NCBI GenBank assembly: GCA_942491115.1
Contig: CALNZV010000001.1
Span: 496,001 to 560,000, forward strand
Reading direction: 5' to 3'
DNA length: 64,000 bases
Source: CALNZV01 sp942491115
GTDB taxonomy: Bacteria > Desulfobacterota > Desulfobacteria > Desulfobacterales > UBA5852
This document shows positions 45,403 through 54,340 of this stretch, piece by piece (position 1 is the stretch's first letter; each line of letters begins with the position of its first letter). The translations under genes were made by a program, and so were the position numbers. The notes under the pieces are model-generated. The model ran no database searches. It was not told where the DNA came from and worked only from the letters and a program-made list of their open reading frames with translations.

Positions 45403-46344
45403 TTATTTCGCGGCCTTCAAGCCGTTCAGGAGATTGTTGATCGTGTTTTCATGCACCCTTTCCCACGCCATGGGGCTGCTATTGGCATTGTGCGGGGCAA
45501 ACAGGCAATTGTCGAACCCCCGCAGCGGGCTGTTTGCCGGCAGCGGCTCATCCTCGAAGACATCCAGTGCGGCACCCGCAATTGACTGTTTCTGGAGGGC
45601 CTGAACGAGGGCGGGCTCATCGATCACCGGGCCCCGGGAGGCATTGATCAGAAAAGCGGTCGGTTTCATCCGCTTCAACTGTTCATCGCTCATCAGATGA
45701 TGGGATGTGGGGTTGAGGTCGGTGTTCATGCTCACGAAATCGGCCTCTCGAAGCAATGCCTCCAACGTCACCATTTCGATACCGGTTTCTTCGATAAAAT
45801 CGACAGGCAACTCGACGATATCGTTTCCCAGGACCCGCATGCCAAAGGCAATGGCACGGCGAACCACGGCTTTGCCGCAGTCTCCCACCCCGATAACCCC
45901 CAAAACGCACTCATTGAGGGCCACCAAATTGGGCTTCTCCCAGCGGCCTTCCCGGATATCCCTGTCCATCTGGATTGGTTGTCTGGCGAAACTGAGCATA
46001 TAGCCCAAAACGGTGTCCGCCACGGGCTCAGAGAAGGCATTGGGTGTTCGATAAACAGGGATTCCCCGTTCGGCGGCCGCTTCGGCATCAATGGAATCGA
46101 TACCGGTGCCCCATTTGGAGATGGCCTTCAACCGCGGGGCGGCATCCAGGACCCGGCGGGTGATACGGTCGTCCCCGCAGATGATGCCGTCATAGTCGCC
46201 GATAACTTCCAGCAATTCTTCTTCGCTCAATCGCTCATTTACTGTCGCCGGAACCAATTCGACACCGTCGAGTTTGAGCTGTCTCTGAAAACGATCGATC
46301 ACCGGCAGCATATAGGGCGCCGATACCAGTACCTTCCAGGTCAT
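45403..46344 (-). CDS. D-isomer-specific 2-hydroxyacid dehydrogenase
   Basis: A 313-residue NAD-dependent dehydrogenase of the phosphoglycerate dehydrogenase type. The dinucleotide loop is GVIGVGDCGKAV (about residue 148), the substrate Arg is in NASRGPVID, then EDEPLP and the catalytic His in APHNAN. It interconverts a 2-oxo and a 2-hydroxy acid. Placed between KdsB-like and GT2-MDR genes in one operon, it probably handles a sugar acid rather than serine synthesis; no SerB/SerC is near. Confidence 0.88.
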   Translation of the reverse strand: MTWKVLVSAPYMLPVIDRFQRQLKLDGVELVPATVNERLSEEELLEVIGDYDGIICGDDRITRRVLDAAPRLKAISKWGTGIDSIDAEAAAERGIPVYRTPNAFSEPVADTVLGYMLSFARQPIQMDRDIREGRWEKPNLVALNECVLGVIGVGDCGKAVVRRAIAFGMRVLGNDIVELPVDFIEETGIEMVTLEALLREADFVSMNTDLNPTSHHLMSDEQLKRMKPTAFLINASRGPVIDEPALVQALQKQSIAGAALDVFEDEPLPANSPLRGFDNCLFAPHNANSSPMAWERVHENTINNLLNGLKAAK

Positions 46345-46365
46345 GTCAAAACCATCCTTATTTTT

Positions 46366-47139
46366 TTAAACGAGATAGGTCGCTGTCAACGGGTCGACCC
46401 GAAGCCGCTCTTCCACTTGACGGCGGTCTTCTTCGGTATCGACGGCCTGGGTCTCATGGGCGGTCCCAACCATTTTCACCGTGTATCCGTGCTCGATAAA
46501 TCTCAGCATATCGATGGACTCGGCTTTCTCCAGGGGACTCGATGGAAGCCGGTTGAAGAGCTTCAAGCTTTCAGTAGTAAAGGGAATGATGCACACCTGT
46601 TTGAAGGCCGATATGGACTCGAAGGCGCCCTTTTTACAATACGGGATGGGTTCCCTGGACATGTAGACGGCCCCCCCCTGGGTGTCCATGACCACCTTGA
46701 TGGTGTTGGGATTTCTGAAGTCCTCCTCAGTGGTAATGGGGGCCGTGAGATTGACGCATTGAAAAGCGTCGCTGTCCGATCGAAAGGGCTCCACGGCCGC
46801 ATCGATCATGTCCGGGTGGACCATGGGTTCGTCTCCCTGGACCATGACAGCAATATCGGCGTCGATAGACTCCAGGGTTTCGGCCACCCGGTCGCTGGCC
46901 CGCTCATGGCGAATGGAGGTCATGATGGCCTTTCCACCAAACCCAGCCACCGCTTCCATGATCTCGACATCGCAGGTAGCCACGTAGACATCTTCCAGGA
47001 TCCGGCTCATCGCCGTTCGGCGGTAGACGTGTTCGATCATGGGGATTCCCAGAATCGGCGCCAGTGGCTTTCCCGGGAACCGCGTGGAACCCATTCGGGC
47101 CGGTATCACGGCGATGATCTTATTTGGATTCAACACCAC
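46366..47139 (-). CDS. KdsB-like CMP-3-deoxy-ulosonate cytidylyltransferase
   Basis: A 257-residue cytidylyltransferase of the KdsB type: VIPARMGSTRFPGKPLAPI at the N-terminus, YVATCDVEI, MTSIRHERASDRVAE and VMVQGDEPMV. KdsB makes CMP-Kdo from Kdo and CTP. It is the third CMP-sugar-acid activator in the window. Because its neighbours are a hydroxyacid dehydrogenase and a cyclase-type hydrolase rather than kdsA/kdsC/kdsD, it may serve a glycan-specific sugar or a second Kdo supply. The start is one of two adjacent GTG codons (47139 or 47136). Confidence 0.87.
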   Translation of the reverse strand: MVLNPNKIIAVIPARMGSTRFPGKPLAPILGIPMIEHVYRRTAMSRILEDVYVATCDVEIMEAVAGFGGKAIMTSIRHERASDRVAETLESIDADIAVMVQGDEPMVHPDMIDAAVEPFRSDSDAFQCVNLTAPITTEEDFRNPNTIKVVMDTQGGAVYMSREPIPYCKKGAFESISAFKQVCIIPFTTESLKLFNRLPSSPLEKAESIDMLRFIEHGYTVKMVGTAHETQAVDTEEDRRQVEERLRVDPLTATYLV

Positions 47140-47142
47140 CCG

Positions 47143-47778
47143 TCACTCCTTGATCAATATGGTCCTTGCCGGGGCCCCGTCGCTGCCGACCAGCTTGAGC
47201 GGCAGGCACACCAGCTGATAGCGGCCGGGGGTTACGGATGTCAAGTTCAGACCTTCGACGATGACCACACCGGCCTCCAACAGCACCCGGTGAGTGGTGG
47301 CATCCTTGTCGGTAAAGCGCTGCACCGACAGATAATCGACACCCACGAGCCGAATCCCTTTGTCAACGATCCACCGGGCGGCATCCGAGTCCAGGGCCAC
47401 ATAGTCCGGATCGAAATGGGGGGAGGGCGTCTCCCACAATTCGGAGTTGCGCGTCTTCAGCAGCAGTCGCTGAGTGTCCCGAGGCAGGTGGAGCGCCTCG
47501 AGATCGCCTGGAGTGACCCGATTGGCAAGGGGCAAGGACACCACCTCGGTGGGCCCAACCAGCACCGCCAACGGCAAGCGGTCGACCGACGCCCCCCCGT
47601 CGATAAAATGGGCAGGGGCATCCACATGGGTGCCCGAATGCACGCAGCAGTCGATCCGTGAATCGTTGCTGGCATCACCGGCGGATATGGCCCTGATTCG
47701 CTCCAGAACGATTTTCGGATCGCCCGGCCAAACCGGCAACTCAGGACTGACCGGCAGGGAGATGTCATGGATTTCCAT
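47143..47778 (-). CDS. Cyclase-family metal-dependent hydrolase (kynurenine formamidase-like)
   Basis: A 211-residue protein with the zinc signature HSGTHVDAPAHF (about residue 51; H-x-G-T-H-x-D-x-P-x-H) that defines the cyclase / KynB family, amidohydrolases acting on formamides, lactams or lactones. The conserved G-x-D-x-x-S (VGVDYLSVQ) follows later. I choose the ATG at 47778, which has GGGA upstream and gives the usual family length; the open frame extends 145 codons further. First gene of a six-gene operon; an inferred role is opening or closing a sugar-acid lactone or removing an N-acyl group. Confidence 0.83.
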   Translation of the reverse strand: MEIHDISLPVSPELPVWPGDPKIVLERIRAISAGDASNDSRIDCCVHSGTHVDAPAHFIDGGASVDRLPLAVLVGPTEVVSLPLANRVTPGDLEALHLPRDTQRLLLKTRNSELWETPSPHFDPDYVALDSDAARWIVDKGIRLVGVDYLSVQRFTDKDATTHRVLLEAGVVIVEGLNLTSVTPGRYQLVCLPLKLVGSDGAPARTILIKE

Positions 47779-48387
47779 GGGTTGATCCCTTTCGCCGGAT
47801 CGGGACACGCCAAAAGCGAGTCGGCACGATTTCCTTTGCCGAAAAGAAGAGACAAGCCGCCCCGAATCCCGGACCGATTCGATGGAACTCACAGTAAAAT
47901 CAGACGGAAAAGGCTCGGATCCTATACCATCATTGCCCTCCGATGACAAGAAGACTTCCAGCCCTCGAGGTGACCTCCGGCATTCCCCGATGACCACCCG
48001 ATGGCGGCCACCCGTGTCCGGTGAAACCATTCGGGGACGTCGTTGGCCGTCAGCGGCGCCCCAGGCGGACTGGTGGTATTGGGAAGAGCGGTTGACGGAG
48101 GCATTCGGTGCCATGGCATTGGATGGTAAATCCGCCTTTTTCCCGTAGTTACCCTCGCAGTCGTCGTTAGCCGGAAAGCGGTATGTCGGTAGTACGCCCT
48201 GAATCAATGGCACAGCAATCTTGACATTTTCCCAATCCTATTGATAAATTTATATTTTTTTAATCAATCTTTCGGGAGCTTGACTCTCCCGATGGCGGTG
48301 GTTCAAATGATAATCGGCGTCAACGGTCGGTTTCAAACCGCCTAAAACGAATAGGACAACACCCCAGGGGGGAGGTCATATACGGCC
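47779..48387. other. Divergent promoter region in the glycan locus
   Basis: About 600 bases between divergent operons. Open frames cover the left half on both strands but none shows a recognisable product. The right part contains an AT-rich block with a candidate plus-strand promoter (48221-48250). Confidence 0.45.
48221..48250 (+). promoter_or_regulatory. Candidate sigma70 promoter
   Basis: A perfect TTGACA (48221-48226) and TAAATT (48245-48250) separated by 18 bases, in the AT-rich stretch upstream of the surface carbohydrate protein gene at 48388. The leader would be about 130 bases. Confidence 0.5.
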
Positions 48388-49791
48388 ATGGTTGCATCGA
48401 AGGCGTCTCTTCTCATTCCGATCGAAAACCAGGTCCGGGAACTCGACGCCAAACTACTGTTGGCCTGCGTGGCGGCGAGACGCGGCCTGTCTTCCGTCAT
48501 CGGGCCCAAGCGAATCGTCGAATCCCGGGCGTCCACGTTTCCCCCGGGCATCTATCTCTCCAAATCCCTGCTCTACGGTCACAGCAAATTTCTACGGGAT
48601 GCGTCCAAACTCGGCCACCGGATTGCGGCATGGGATGAGGATGCCCTGGTTCACCTCCCCGCCGACACCTATTTCTCCCGGCGTCTCTCTGGAGTGACCC
48701 TGGGGCTGGTCTCCTATTTGTTCGCCTGGGGGGAGGACAATGCGGCCTTGTGGCGCCGTTATCCCGACATGCCCCCGGACATTCCCATTTTCGTGACCGG
48801 CAACCCCCGCGGCGATCTGCTCCGCCCGGAGATGAGACCTTTCTATCGAGCCAAGATCGATGAGATCAAAAGTACCCACGGGGACTTCATTCTGATCAAC
48901 ACCAATTTCAACCATGTCAACGCCTTTACACCGAACCGGAATTTGTTTCTGCCGGGGTCACAGCCGGAGGAACCGACCGTTTTCGGGCGGGCGGCCCGGG
49001 GCATGACACGGGTGTTCGCCGAAAGCCTCAGAGATCAGAAGCAGGCCGTCTTCGAGCATTTTCAACAGATGATTCCCAAACTGGAGACGGCGTTTCCCGA
49101 TATGCGAATCGTGGTAAGGCCCCATCAGGTTGAAAACCAGGCCGTCTACAAGGATATCGCCGCCCGGTGCCGGCGGGTGACCGTGGCCAACGAGGGATAT
49201 GTGGTCCCCTGGCTGGGTGCCGCCAAGGTATTGGTCCATAATGGATGCACAACCAGCGTGGAGGCCTATGCCATGGGGGTGCCCACGGTGAGCTACCGAG
49301 CGGTCGTCAACAGGGATGTGGACGACGGATTCTACCGCCTGCCCCACGGATTGAGCCGCCAGTGCTTCAGCTTTGATGAACTGGAGGGTACGATAGGGTC
49401 TATCCTATCGGGTCAAACGGGTTCAGGGACCGACCCCGAGCGCCAGGCCCTCTTTGACTACCATCTGACGGCTCAGAGAGGCCCGTTTGCCTGTGAGCGA
49501 ATGGTGGATGTGCTGGAGGAGGCCGCAGCGGAGCTGTCTACAGCCCCAAAGCCGGCCCTTTTGGATCGACTCGGGGGGTGGTATAAAATCACCAAGCGCC
49601 GAGTCCGAAAACGGTCGACACTCCGGGGAAAAGGGTCCCATCCCTCCCTGGATTATCAGCAGCACAAACATCCCGAATTGACCGTTGACCAGTTGCAGTC
49701 GAAAATCGACCGGTTTCTTGAGTTGCTGGGGGATGACAGACGAATCAGGATCGAACAGATCTACCCCCAGGTCTTCCGGGTCAATCCATAA
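48388..49791 (+). CDS. Surface carbohydrate biosynthesis protein, paralogue 3
   Basis: A 467-residue paralogue of the genes at 30890 and 32405: PIENQVRELDAKLLLA, WDEDALVHLPADTYFSRRL, GNPRGDLLRPE, INTNFNHVNAF, VVRPHQVENQAVY, where the usual P-x-E reads Q-V-E after H, and HNGCTTSVEA in place of TTGVEA. These substitutions in otherwise invariant blocks mark it as the most diverged copy. Tail DYQQHKHPEL. Separated from its own group by 15 kb and followed by a FNDIDHM protein. Confidence 0.77.
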   Translation: MVASKASLLIPIENQVRELDAKLLLACVAARRGLSSVIGPKRIVESRASTFPPGIYLSKSLLYGHSKFLRDASKLGHRIAAWDEDALVHLPADTYFSRRLSGVTLGLVSYLFAWGEDNAALWRRYPDMPPDIPIFVTGNPRGDLLRPEMRPFYRAKIDEIKSTHGDFILINTNFNHVNAFTPNRNLFLPGSQPEEPTVFGRAARGMTRVFAESLRDQKQAVFEHFQQMIPKLETAFPDMRIVVRPHQVENQAVYKDIAARCRRVTVANEGYVVPWLGAAKVLVHNGCTTSVEAYAMGVPTVSYRAVVNRDVDDGFYRLPHGLSRQCFSFDELEGTIGSILSGQTGSGTDPERQALFDYHLTAQRGPFACERMVDVLEEAAAELSTAPKPALLDRLGGWYKITKRRVRKRSTLRGKGSHPSLDYQQHKHPELTVDQLQSKIDRFLELLGDDRRIRIEQIYPQVFRVNP

Positions 49792-49888
49792 CCCATGAGT
49801 CACCGCCAAGGAGCTGATCCCTCGATCTGCGGCCACCGCCCAGTCACCGAGCCGTCAGGAGACCGGCTTCCGGATATGTGAACAGCCT

Positions 49889-51166
49889 ATGTATCTCTTT
49901 TTCGTCAGGCATTTTAACGATATCGATCACATGACCCCGATCGCATGGACACTCAAAAAGGCAGGGTGCCCGGTCACTCTTTTTTGTATGAACCCCCGTT
50001 ACGATATCTGGAGCGACTACCGCATCCGTTTCCTGAAAGATCTGGGGGTCCGGGTCGATTACGTCACCCATGGGTCAGAGCGATATCTGGGGAGGATATA
50101 CCAGGGCCTATGCGCGCTGATGTACCGCTGCGTCGCCGAGGAGCAGTCATTGAAGAGCCGTCCGTCGACACGGCTCCGGCTGCTAAGCGTCTTGCCGGGG
50201 GCCATGGGGACCCTCATCTTCAAACTGCTTCGGGTTTTCTATTACGGCACCGATTGGGCGCGGGATATCTTAGAGCAAACCCGTGCCCGAGCGGTTCTCT
50301 TCGATCATATCATGCCGGCCCACTATGTGGTGGACGTCTTTTTGAAGGCGGCCAACCACCGTTCGATACCGACCATTACCCTCCCCCACGGCGTTCACCT
50401 GTACACGAACGAGGCCACCAAACCCAAATCGAAGGAAGACCGGCGCCTTCAAAAGTTCAACCGGTTTGACCATGTCATTACACCGAATCTCTTGCGGAAA
50501 CAGTCGCTGGCCCGATCCGGAGTCTCCACGAAGAAGATCGCTGTTTTGGGAAGTGCCCGTTATTGTGCCGAGTGGATGAATCAAAACTGGCGTCTGCTGC
50601 CCAAACGATTGGAGAAAGAATCGGGGAGTCCGGGCGTCCTCAAGGTGGTGCTTTTCCCCTCCAAACCCCAATGCAACATGGATATGGAGAGGCTATCGAC
50701 AACCGTTGAGATGCTCTCCGGGATGAATGGAATCCAACTGATGGTCAAACCCCACACCCGCGTCGGCGGGGAGAAGACCTTCAGGATCGACAGCCGATCC
50801 GACGCGTCGGGCATCCTAACGGCGGAATTGTGCGAATGGGCCGATGCCGTCCTCGTGGTGGGATCCAGCGTGGTCACCGAAGCCCTGATGCGGGGGAAAA
50901 CCGCTCTCTACCTCAAATACCTGCATTCCAATACCACTCTCTTTGAGGAACTCGAGGCGTGCTGGGCGGTTCGTGACGAGGCTGAACTCGAAGCGGCGAT
51001 ATCCGCTCTCATAGGGGATCGCTTCGCTAAACCCTACCAGGACGCCGATGTGAGCCGGTATATTGATGATGTGGTCCACGGGGGCAACGGAGCGGGCGAT
51101 GTGCTAGAACGGTACCGGCACTTCATTCAGACGGTGGTCGATGGGAGCCCGGACACTTCCTGTTAG
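49889..51166 (+). CDS. FNDIDHM-motif putative glycan transferase, paralogue B
   Basis: A 425-residue paralogue of the minus-strand gene at 41998. It begins MYLFFVRHFNDIDHMTPI and shares YDIWSDYRIRFLKDLG, VLFDHIMPAHYVV, TITLPHGVHLYTN, LGSARYCAEWM, MVKPHTR and CEWADAVLVVGSSV. The end of the protein is less conserved. A transferase role in glycan assembly is inferred. It lies between two inverted copies of the surface carbohydrate family. Confidence 0.72.
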   Translation: MYLFFVRHFNDIDHMTPIAWTLKKAGCPVTLFCMNPRYDIWSDYRIRFLKDLGVRVDYVTHGSERYLGRIYQGLCALMYRCVAEEQSLKSRPSTRLRLLSVLPGAMGTLIFKLLRVFYYGTDWARDILEQTRARAVLFDHIMPAHYVVDVFLKAANHRSIPTITLPHGVHLYTNEATKPKSKEDRRLQKFNRFDHVITPNLLRKQSLARSGVSTKKIAVLGSARYCAEWMNQNWRLLPKRLEKESGSPGVLKVVLFPSKPQCNMDMERLSTTVEMLSGMNGIQLMVKPHTRVGGEKTFRIDSRSDASGILTAELCEWADAVLVVGSSVVTEALMRGKTALYLKYLHSNTTLFEELEACWAVRDEAELEAAISALIGDRFAKPYQDADVSRYIDDVVHGGNGAGDVLERYRHFIQTVVDGSPDTSC

Positions 51167-51259
51167 ACGACGCTAAAGCAGCCCTTCTTTCACGGTGACG
51201 GTACCCGCCGTTTTCAGTCATTGGAACGTCACCCGATGTCATCCACCGGGGCGAGGCCG

Positions 51260-52672
51260 TCAGCAACTGATCTTGAACAGGTTTCCAAAGACCGACTGGA
51301 TCTTGAGGGACCGGGGGTTCCCAAGCACCTGCTGAAAACGATCCAGGCGGGAGGCAATGTCTTCCAGGGGGATGTCGGGATAGCGGTGCTGCTCGAATTC
51401 GGTTGATTTCGTCGCCCCCGGCAACCGTGATTTCATGCGCTGCCGAAGCCTGCGCCGGGTCGTCAGGAACCACCCTCGAAAGCGGGTGGTTGCTTTGGGT
51501 TCGGGGGTCGCCGTCAGGTGTCGGGCCATTTCCTCCAGGCCATCGACGATCCGCTCGCAGGCCAGGGGCCCATCCAGGGCGGCCAGATGATGGTCGAGGA
51601 TGGCCTTTTGCGTTTTCCCCTCAGAAACGCTTAACGCTCCCCGAAGAATGCTCTCCAGCACCTCCCGCAGATCCTCAAAGCTGAAGCACTGGTGACTCAA
51701 CCGATTCGGCAGGCGGTAGAAGCCGTCGTCATAGAGATCGTTGACGCTTGCGCGGTAGGATATGGCCGGCACCCCCATCACATGGGCTTCCACTCCGGTC
51801 GTGCACCCGTTGTGAATAACGCATCGGGCGGCCATTAGCCACGGCACCACGTTACCGTCATTGGTCACGGTCACCCGCCGGCACCGGGCGGCGATATCCT
51901 TGTATACGGCCTGGTTTTCCGTGGGATGAGGCCGCACCACGACGGTCACATCCGGAAACGCCCTGTCGAGGTCGGCGATGAGCCGTTTGAAGTCCCCGAA
52001 CACCGCCAGCTTGTGATCCCGAAGGCCTTCGGCGTAGTCACGGGGCATTCCCCTTGCCGCCTGCCCGAACTCGGCCCTTTCGCCCCCATTCCCGGCCGGC
52101 AGAAACAAGCCCTGGGCCGGATAGAAGGCATTGACATGGTTGAAGTTGGTATTGACGAGGATGAAATCGCCGAAACGGCTCTGAATCCGATCCACGTCCC
52201 TGTCGTAATAGGCCCGGATCTCGGGCCTCAATAGGTCGTTGCGGGGATTGCCCGTGACGTGAATCGGGGTGTGGGAAGGAAGGTTCGGGTACTGGCGCCA
52301 CAGGGCCGCATTGTCCTCCCCCCAGGCGAACAATCGGGAGACGAAATGCATGCCGGCCGCCGACAATCGACGCGGAAAATAAATCTCCGGCGGCAGGTGA
52401 ACCAGGGCTTCCTCGTCCCAGGCCACGATCTCGTGTCCCAGCATCCGTGACACCGGAAAAAATTTTCGATTGCCGATTCGAAGGGACTTCGAAAGAAAGA
52501 TGCTTCTCGGGAAGGAGGCGATGCGGAATTCGACTTCCCGCTTCGGACCGACGATGGATGAAAGCCCCCGATTGGCGGCGACGCAGGCAAGAAGCAGCTT
52601 GGCATCCAGTTCCCGGACCTGGTTCTCCACGGGAATCAGCAAAAGAGGGGTCTTGGACCATGTTTTCATCAT
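51260..52672 (-). CDS. Surface carbohydrate biosynthesis protein, paralogue 4
   Basis: A 470-residue fourth member: PVENQVRELDAKLLLA, WDEEALVHLPPEIYFPRRL, GNPRNDLLRPE, VNTNFNHVNAF, VVRPHPTENQAVY, HNGCTTGVEA, tail STEFEQHRYPDI. It is the only copy on the minus strand, inverted relative to paralogue 3 with which it shares an AVYKDIAARCRRVTV run. Convergent with the FNDIDHM gene at 49889. Confidence 0.77.
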   Translation of the reverse strand: MMKTWSKTPLLLIPVENQVRELDAKLLLACVAANRGLSSIVGPKREVEFRIASFPRSIFLSKSLRIGNRKFFPVSRMLGHEIVAWDEEALVHLPPEIYFPRRLSAAGMHFVSRLFAWGEDNAALWRQYPNLPSHTPIHVTGNPRNDLLRPEIRAYYDRDVDRIQSRFGDFILVNTNFNHVNAFYPAQGLFLPAGNGGERAEFGQAARGMPRDYAEGLRDHKLAVFGDFKRLIADLDRAFPDVTVVVRPHPTENQAVYKDIAARCRRVTVTNDGNVVPWLMAARCVIHNGCTTGVEAHVMGVPAISYRASVNDLYDDGFYRLPNRLSHQCFSFEDLREVLESILRGALSVSEGKTQKAILDHHLAALDGPLACERIVDGLEEMARHLTATPEPKATTRFRGWFLTTRRRLRQRMKSRLPGATKSTEFEQHRYPDIPLEDIASRLDRFQQVLGNPRSLKIQSVFGNLFKISC

Positions 52673-53225
52673 CGATTGTTGCCGATACCAACCATCATAT
52701 CAACGCTCCGGGCTGCCGGCGGTGGGTTTGGATCGTTGTCTCCGGCAGGCCGCCGGGTCCCTTCCCTCCCTTGGAGAGATCGGTTTGCAAGAGGCACTGT
52801 CTCCCTTGACGACAGAGCCTCCGGCACCCGATGGAGACCAGCGACGTCCGCCGAGACCAGCGGGAGCTTATCTATCCGATTTCATTGAACCGGTCAAGAT
52901 CGTTGGCACCCCTCCGGAAAGGGGCGTCTACTCCTGAGGAAGGGACCGCGGCCGTTTGGGAACCGGTACGCCCTTCCGGGTTAAAAAAGAAACGCCAGCG
53001 GCAGCGAAAACAGTTGCCTATTGGGCGTAAAAATGCAATTAAATTCGTTTATTCCAAAAACAAGTGAAATGCCATGCCGTCAAGCGCCGTCTCGTCGTCG
53101 GGCGTTTCGGGACATTGGCCGTCAACACAAGGAGTCGAGAAGCGGGCTTGTGCCGGCCGCCCCGCTTTGGCAGCGTCATTGGACTGCCGTTTATGGAAAA
53201 CGGCATCGATCGTCTCGGGAGGGAT
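52673..53225. other. Intergenic region between divergent glycan genes
   Basis: 553 bases with no supported gene. Open frames on both strands are shadows without family features. The last 80 bases are AT-richer and end in a GGGAGGG ribosome-binding site for the sulfotransferase gene. Confidence 0.45.
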
Positions 53226-54086
53226 ATGATGAAGATATTGATTTTGGGCCTTGGGAAATCAGGAACAACGGCCATGGTCTACAAGGTCGCCGGGGGACTC
53301 CCCAATGGTCATGCCTTTTCAGGCGGGATGCCGGGCAAATACGTCGGTGACTACGAAAACGCCGTCTACAAGCACACCTACGAGGCCAGAAAAGGAAAAG
53401 ACTTCGATCTGTATCGGGAACACTTGAAAAAAGAAGCCTATGATCGAAAGATATGGATGGCTCGTGACCCCCGTGATGCCGCCGTCAGCCGCATGCTCTA
53501 CCGCTGGCACAAAGGCCACCGTGGCCATAAAAAACAATACGATGCCCATTTTAGCCGGGTCCTGCAAAAAGAGAAAGACCCGGGTTCTATTTCTTTCAGT
53601 GACATCTGCCGCTATACCGGCCAAAATGGATGGCCCATCGACCACCGGGAGATCTTCGAGGAGGAACGCGTCCGCTATCAGGAGATGACGGAATTCGTCA
53701 GCGGCTTGGGAGACGACTGGTATCTCTTCACTTATGAGCAACTGGTAAACCTGGATTTTGATGACCTCAACGGGTATCTCGGGTTTTCCATCGCGGCGGA
53801 CGCCAACATCCCCTCGAGTACCGGGAAAGACAAAGTCGTCCGAAAAAAAGCCATCGGGGACTGGCGGCAGTGGTTCACCAAAGAGGATGTCGAGCTCTAC
53901 AAGCCGGCATACCTGCCCTACATGAAGGTCATCGGATACGACACGGAGGATTGGAACCTCGACCCCAAACCGGTCATCGAGCCTGAATATTCCTCCATGT
54001 ACATCCAGAAACTGATGAAACGCTCCGCCAAAAACACCCTTCTTGGACTCAAGGACCAGACCATCCAGAGACTGTTCAAGCGATAA
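53226..54086 (+). CDS. Sulfotransferase family protein 5
   Basis: A 286-residue protein starting MMKILILGLGKSGTTAMVYKV, a PAPS-binding loop directly at the N-terminus. The 3'-phosphate motif is IWMARDPRDAAVSRML (about residue 78); FTYEQLVN and KKAIGDWRQWFTKED (K-x-x-x-x-G-x-x-G/W-x-x-x-F type) complete the sulfotransferase pattern. It is unrelated in detail to proteins 2-4. GGGAGGG precedes the paired ATGs; the second (53229) has the better spacing. Terminal gene of the glycan locus. Confidence 0.8.
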   Translation: MMKILILGLGKSGTTAMVYKVAGGLPNGHAFSGGMPGKYVGDYENAVYKHTYEARKGKDFDLYREHLKKEAYDRKIWMARDPRDAAVSRMLYRWHKGHRGHKKQYDAHFSRVLQKEKDPGSISFSDICRYTGQNGWPIDHREIFEEERVRYQEMTEFVSGLGDDWYLFTYEQLVNLDFDDLNGYLGFSIAADANIPSSTGKDKVVRKKAIGDWRQWFTKEDVELYKPAYLPYMKVIGYDTEDWNLDPKPVIEPEYSSMYIQKLMKRSAKNTLLGLKDQTIQRLFKR

Positions 54087-54116
54087 ACCAGGTCAATGCC
54101 ATACCGGAGGATTATC

Positions 54117-54173
54117 GCCCTAAACAGGGCTGTGCGGGGTCCCAACCCCTTGCTCCTTGGGGGGCTCTGCCCT
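54117..54173. repeat. Nested intergenic hairpins
   Basis: AGGGC (54126-54130) can pair either with GCCCT just upstream (54117-54121) or with GCCCT downstream (54169-54173); the latter encloses GGGGT / ACCCC (54136-54140 with 54145-54149). Such alternating pairings are typical of REP-like intergenic elements or an attenuator. It lies between the sulfotransferase and acyltransferase genes. Confidence 0.5.
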
Positions 54174-54340
54174 ACTTTCTGTCGGTACTGCTGGGATCGC
54201 ATCCGTCCATCACAGGTTACCCGATTCGAAGATCGGCGCGCCTTGGCGTTTTGACCCAATAGGGATTCCGGGTCGGAACGGACCGGATAGAAAACGCCGC
54301 ATCAGCGCCGAGGCCATGAAGTGTTACAGGAGCAGAGACC

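Noticed and set aside
45697..47661. 654-codon plus-strand open frame
   Set aside because: It runs antisense through the dehydrogenase, KdsB-like and cyclase genes, all with full motifs; it is a high-GC shadow.
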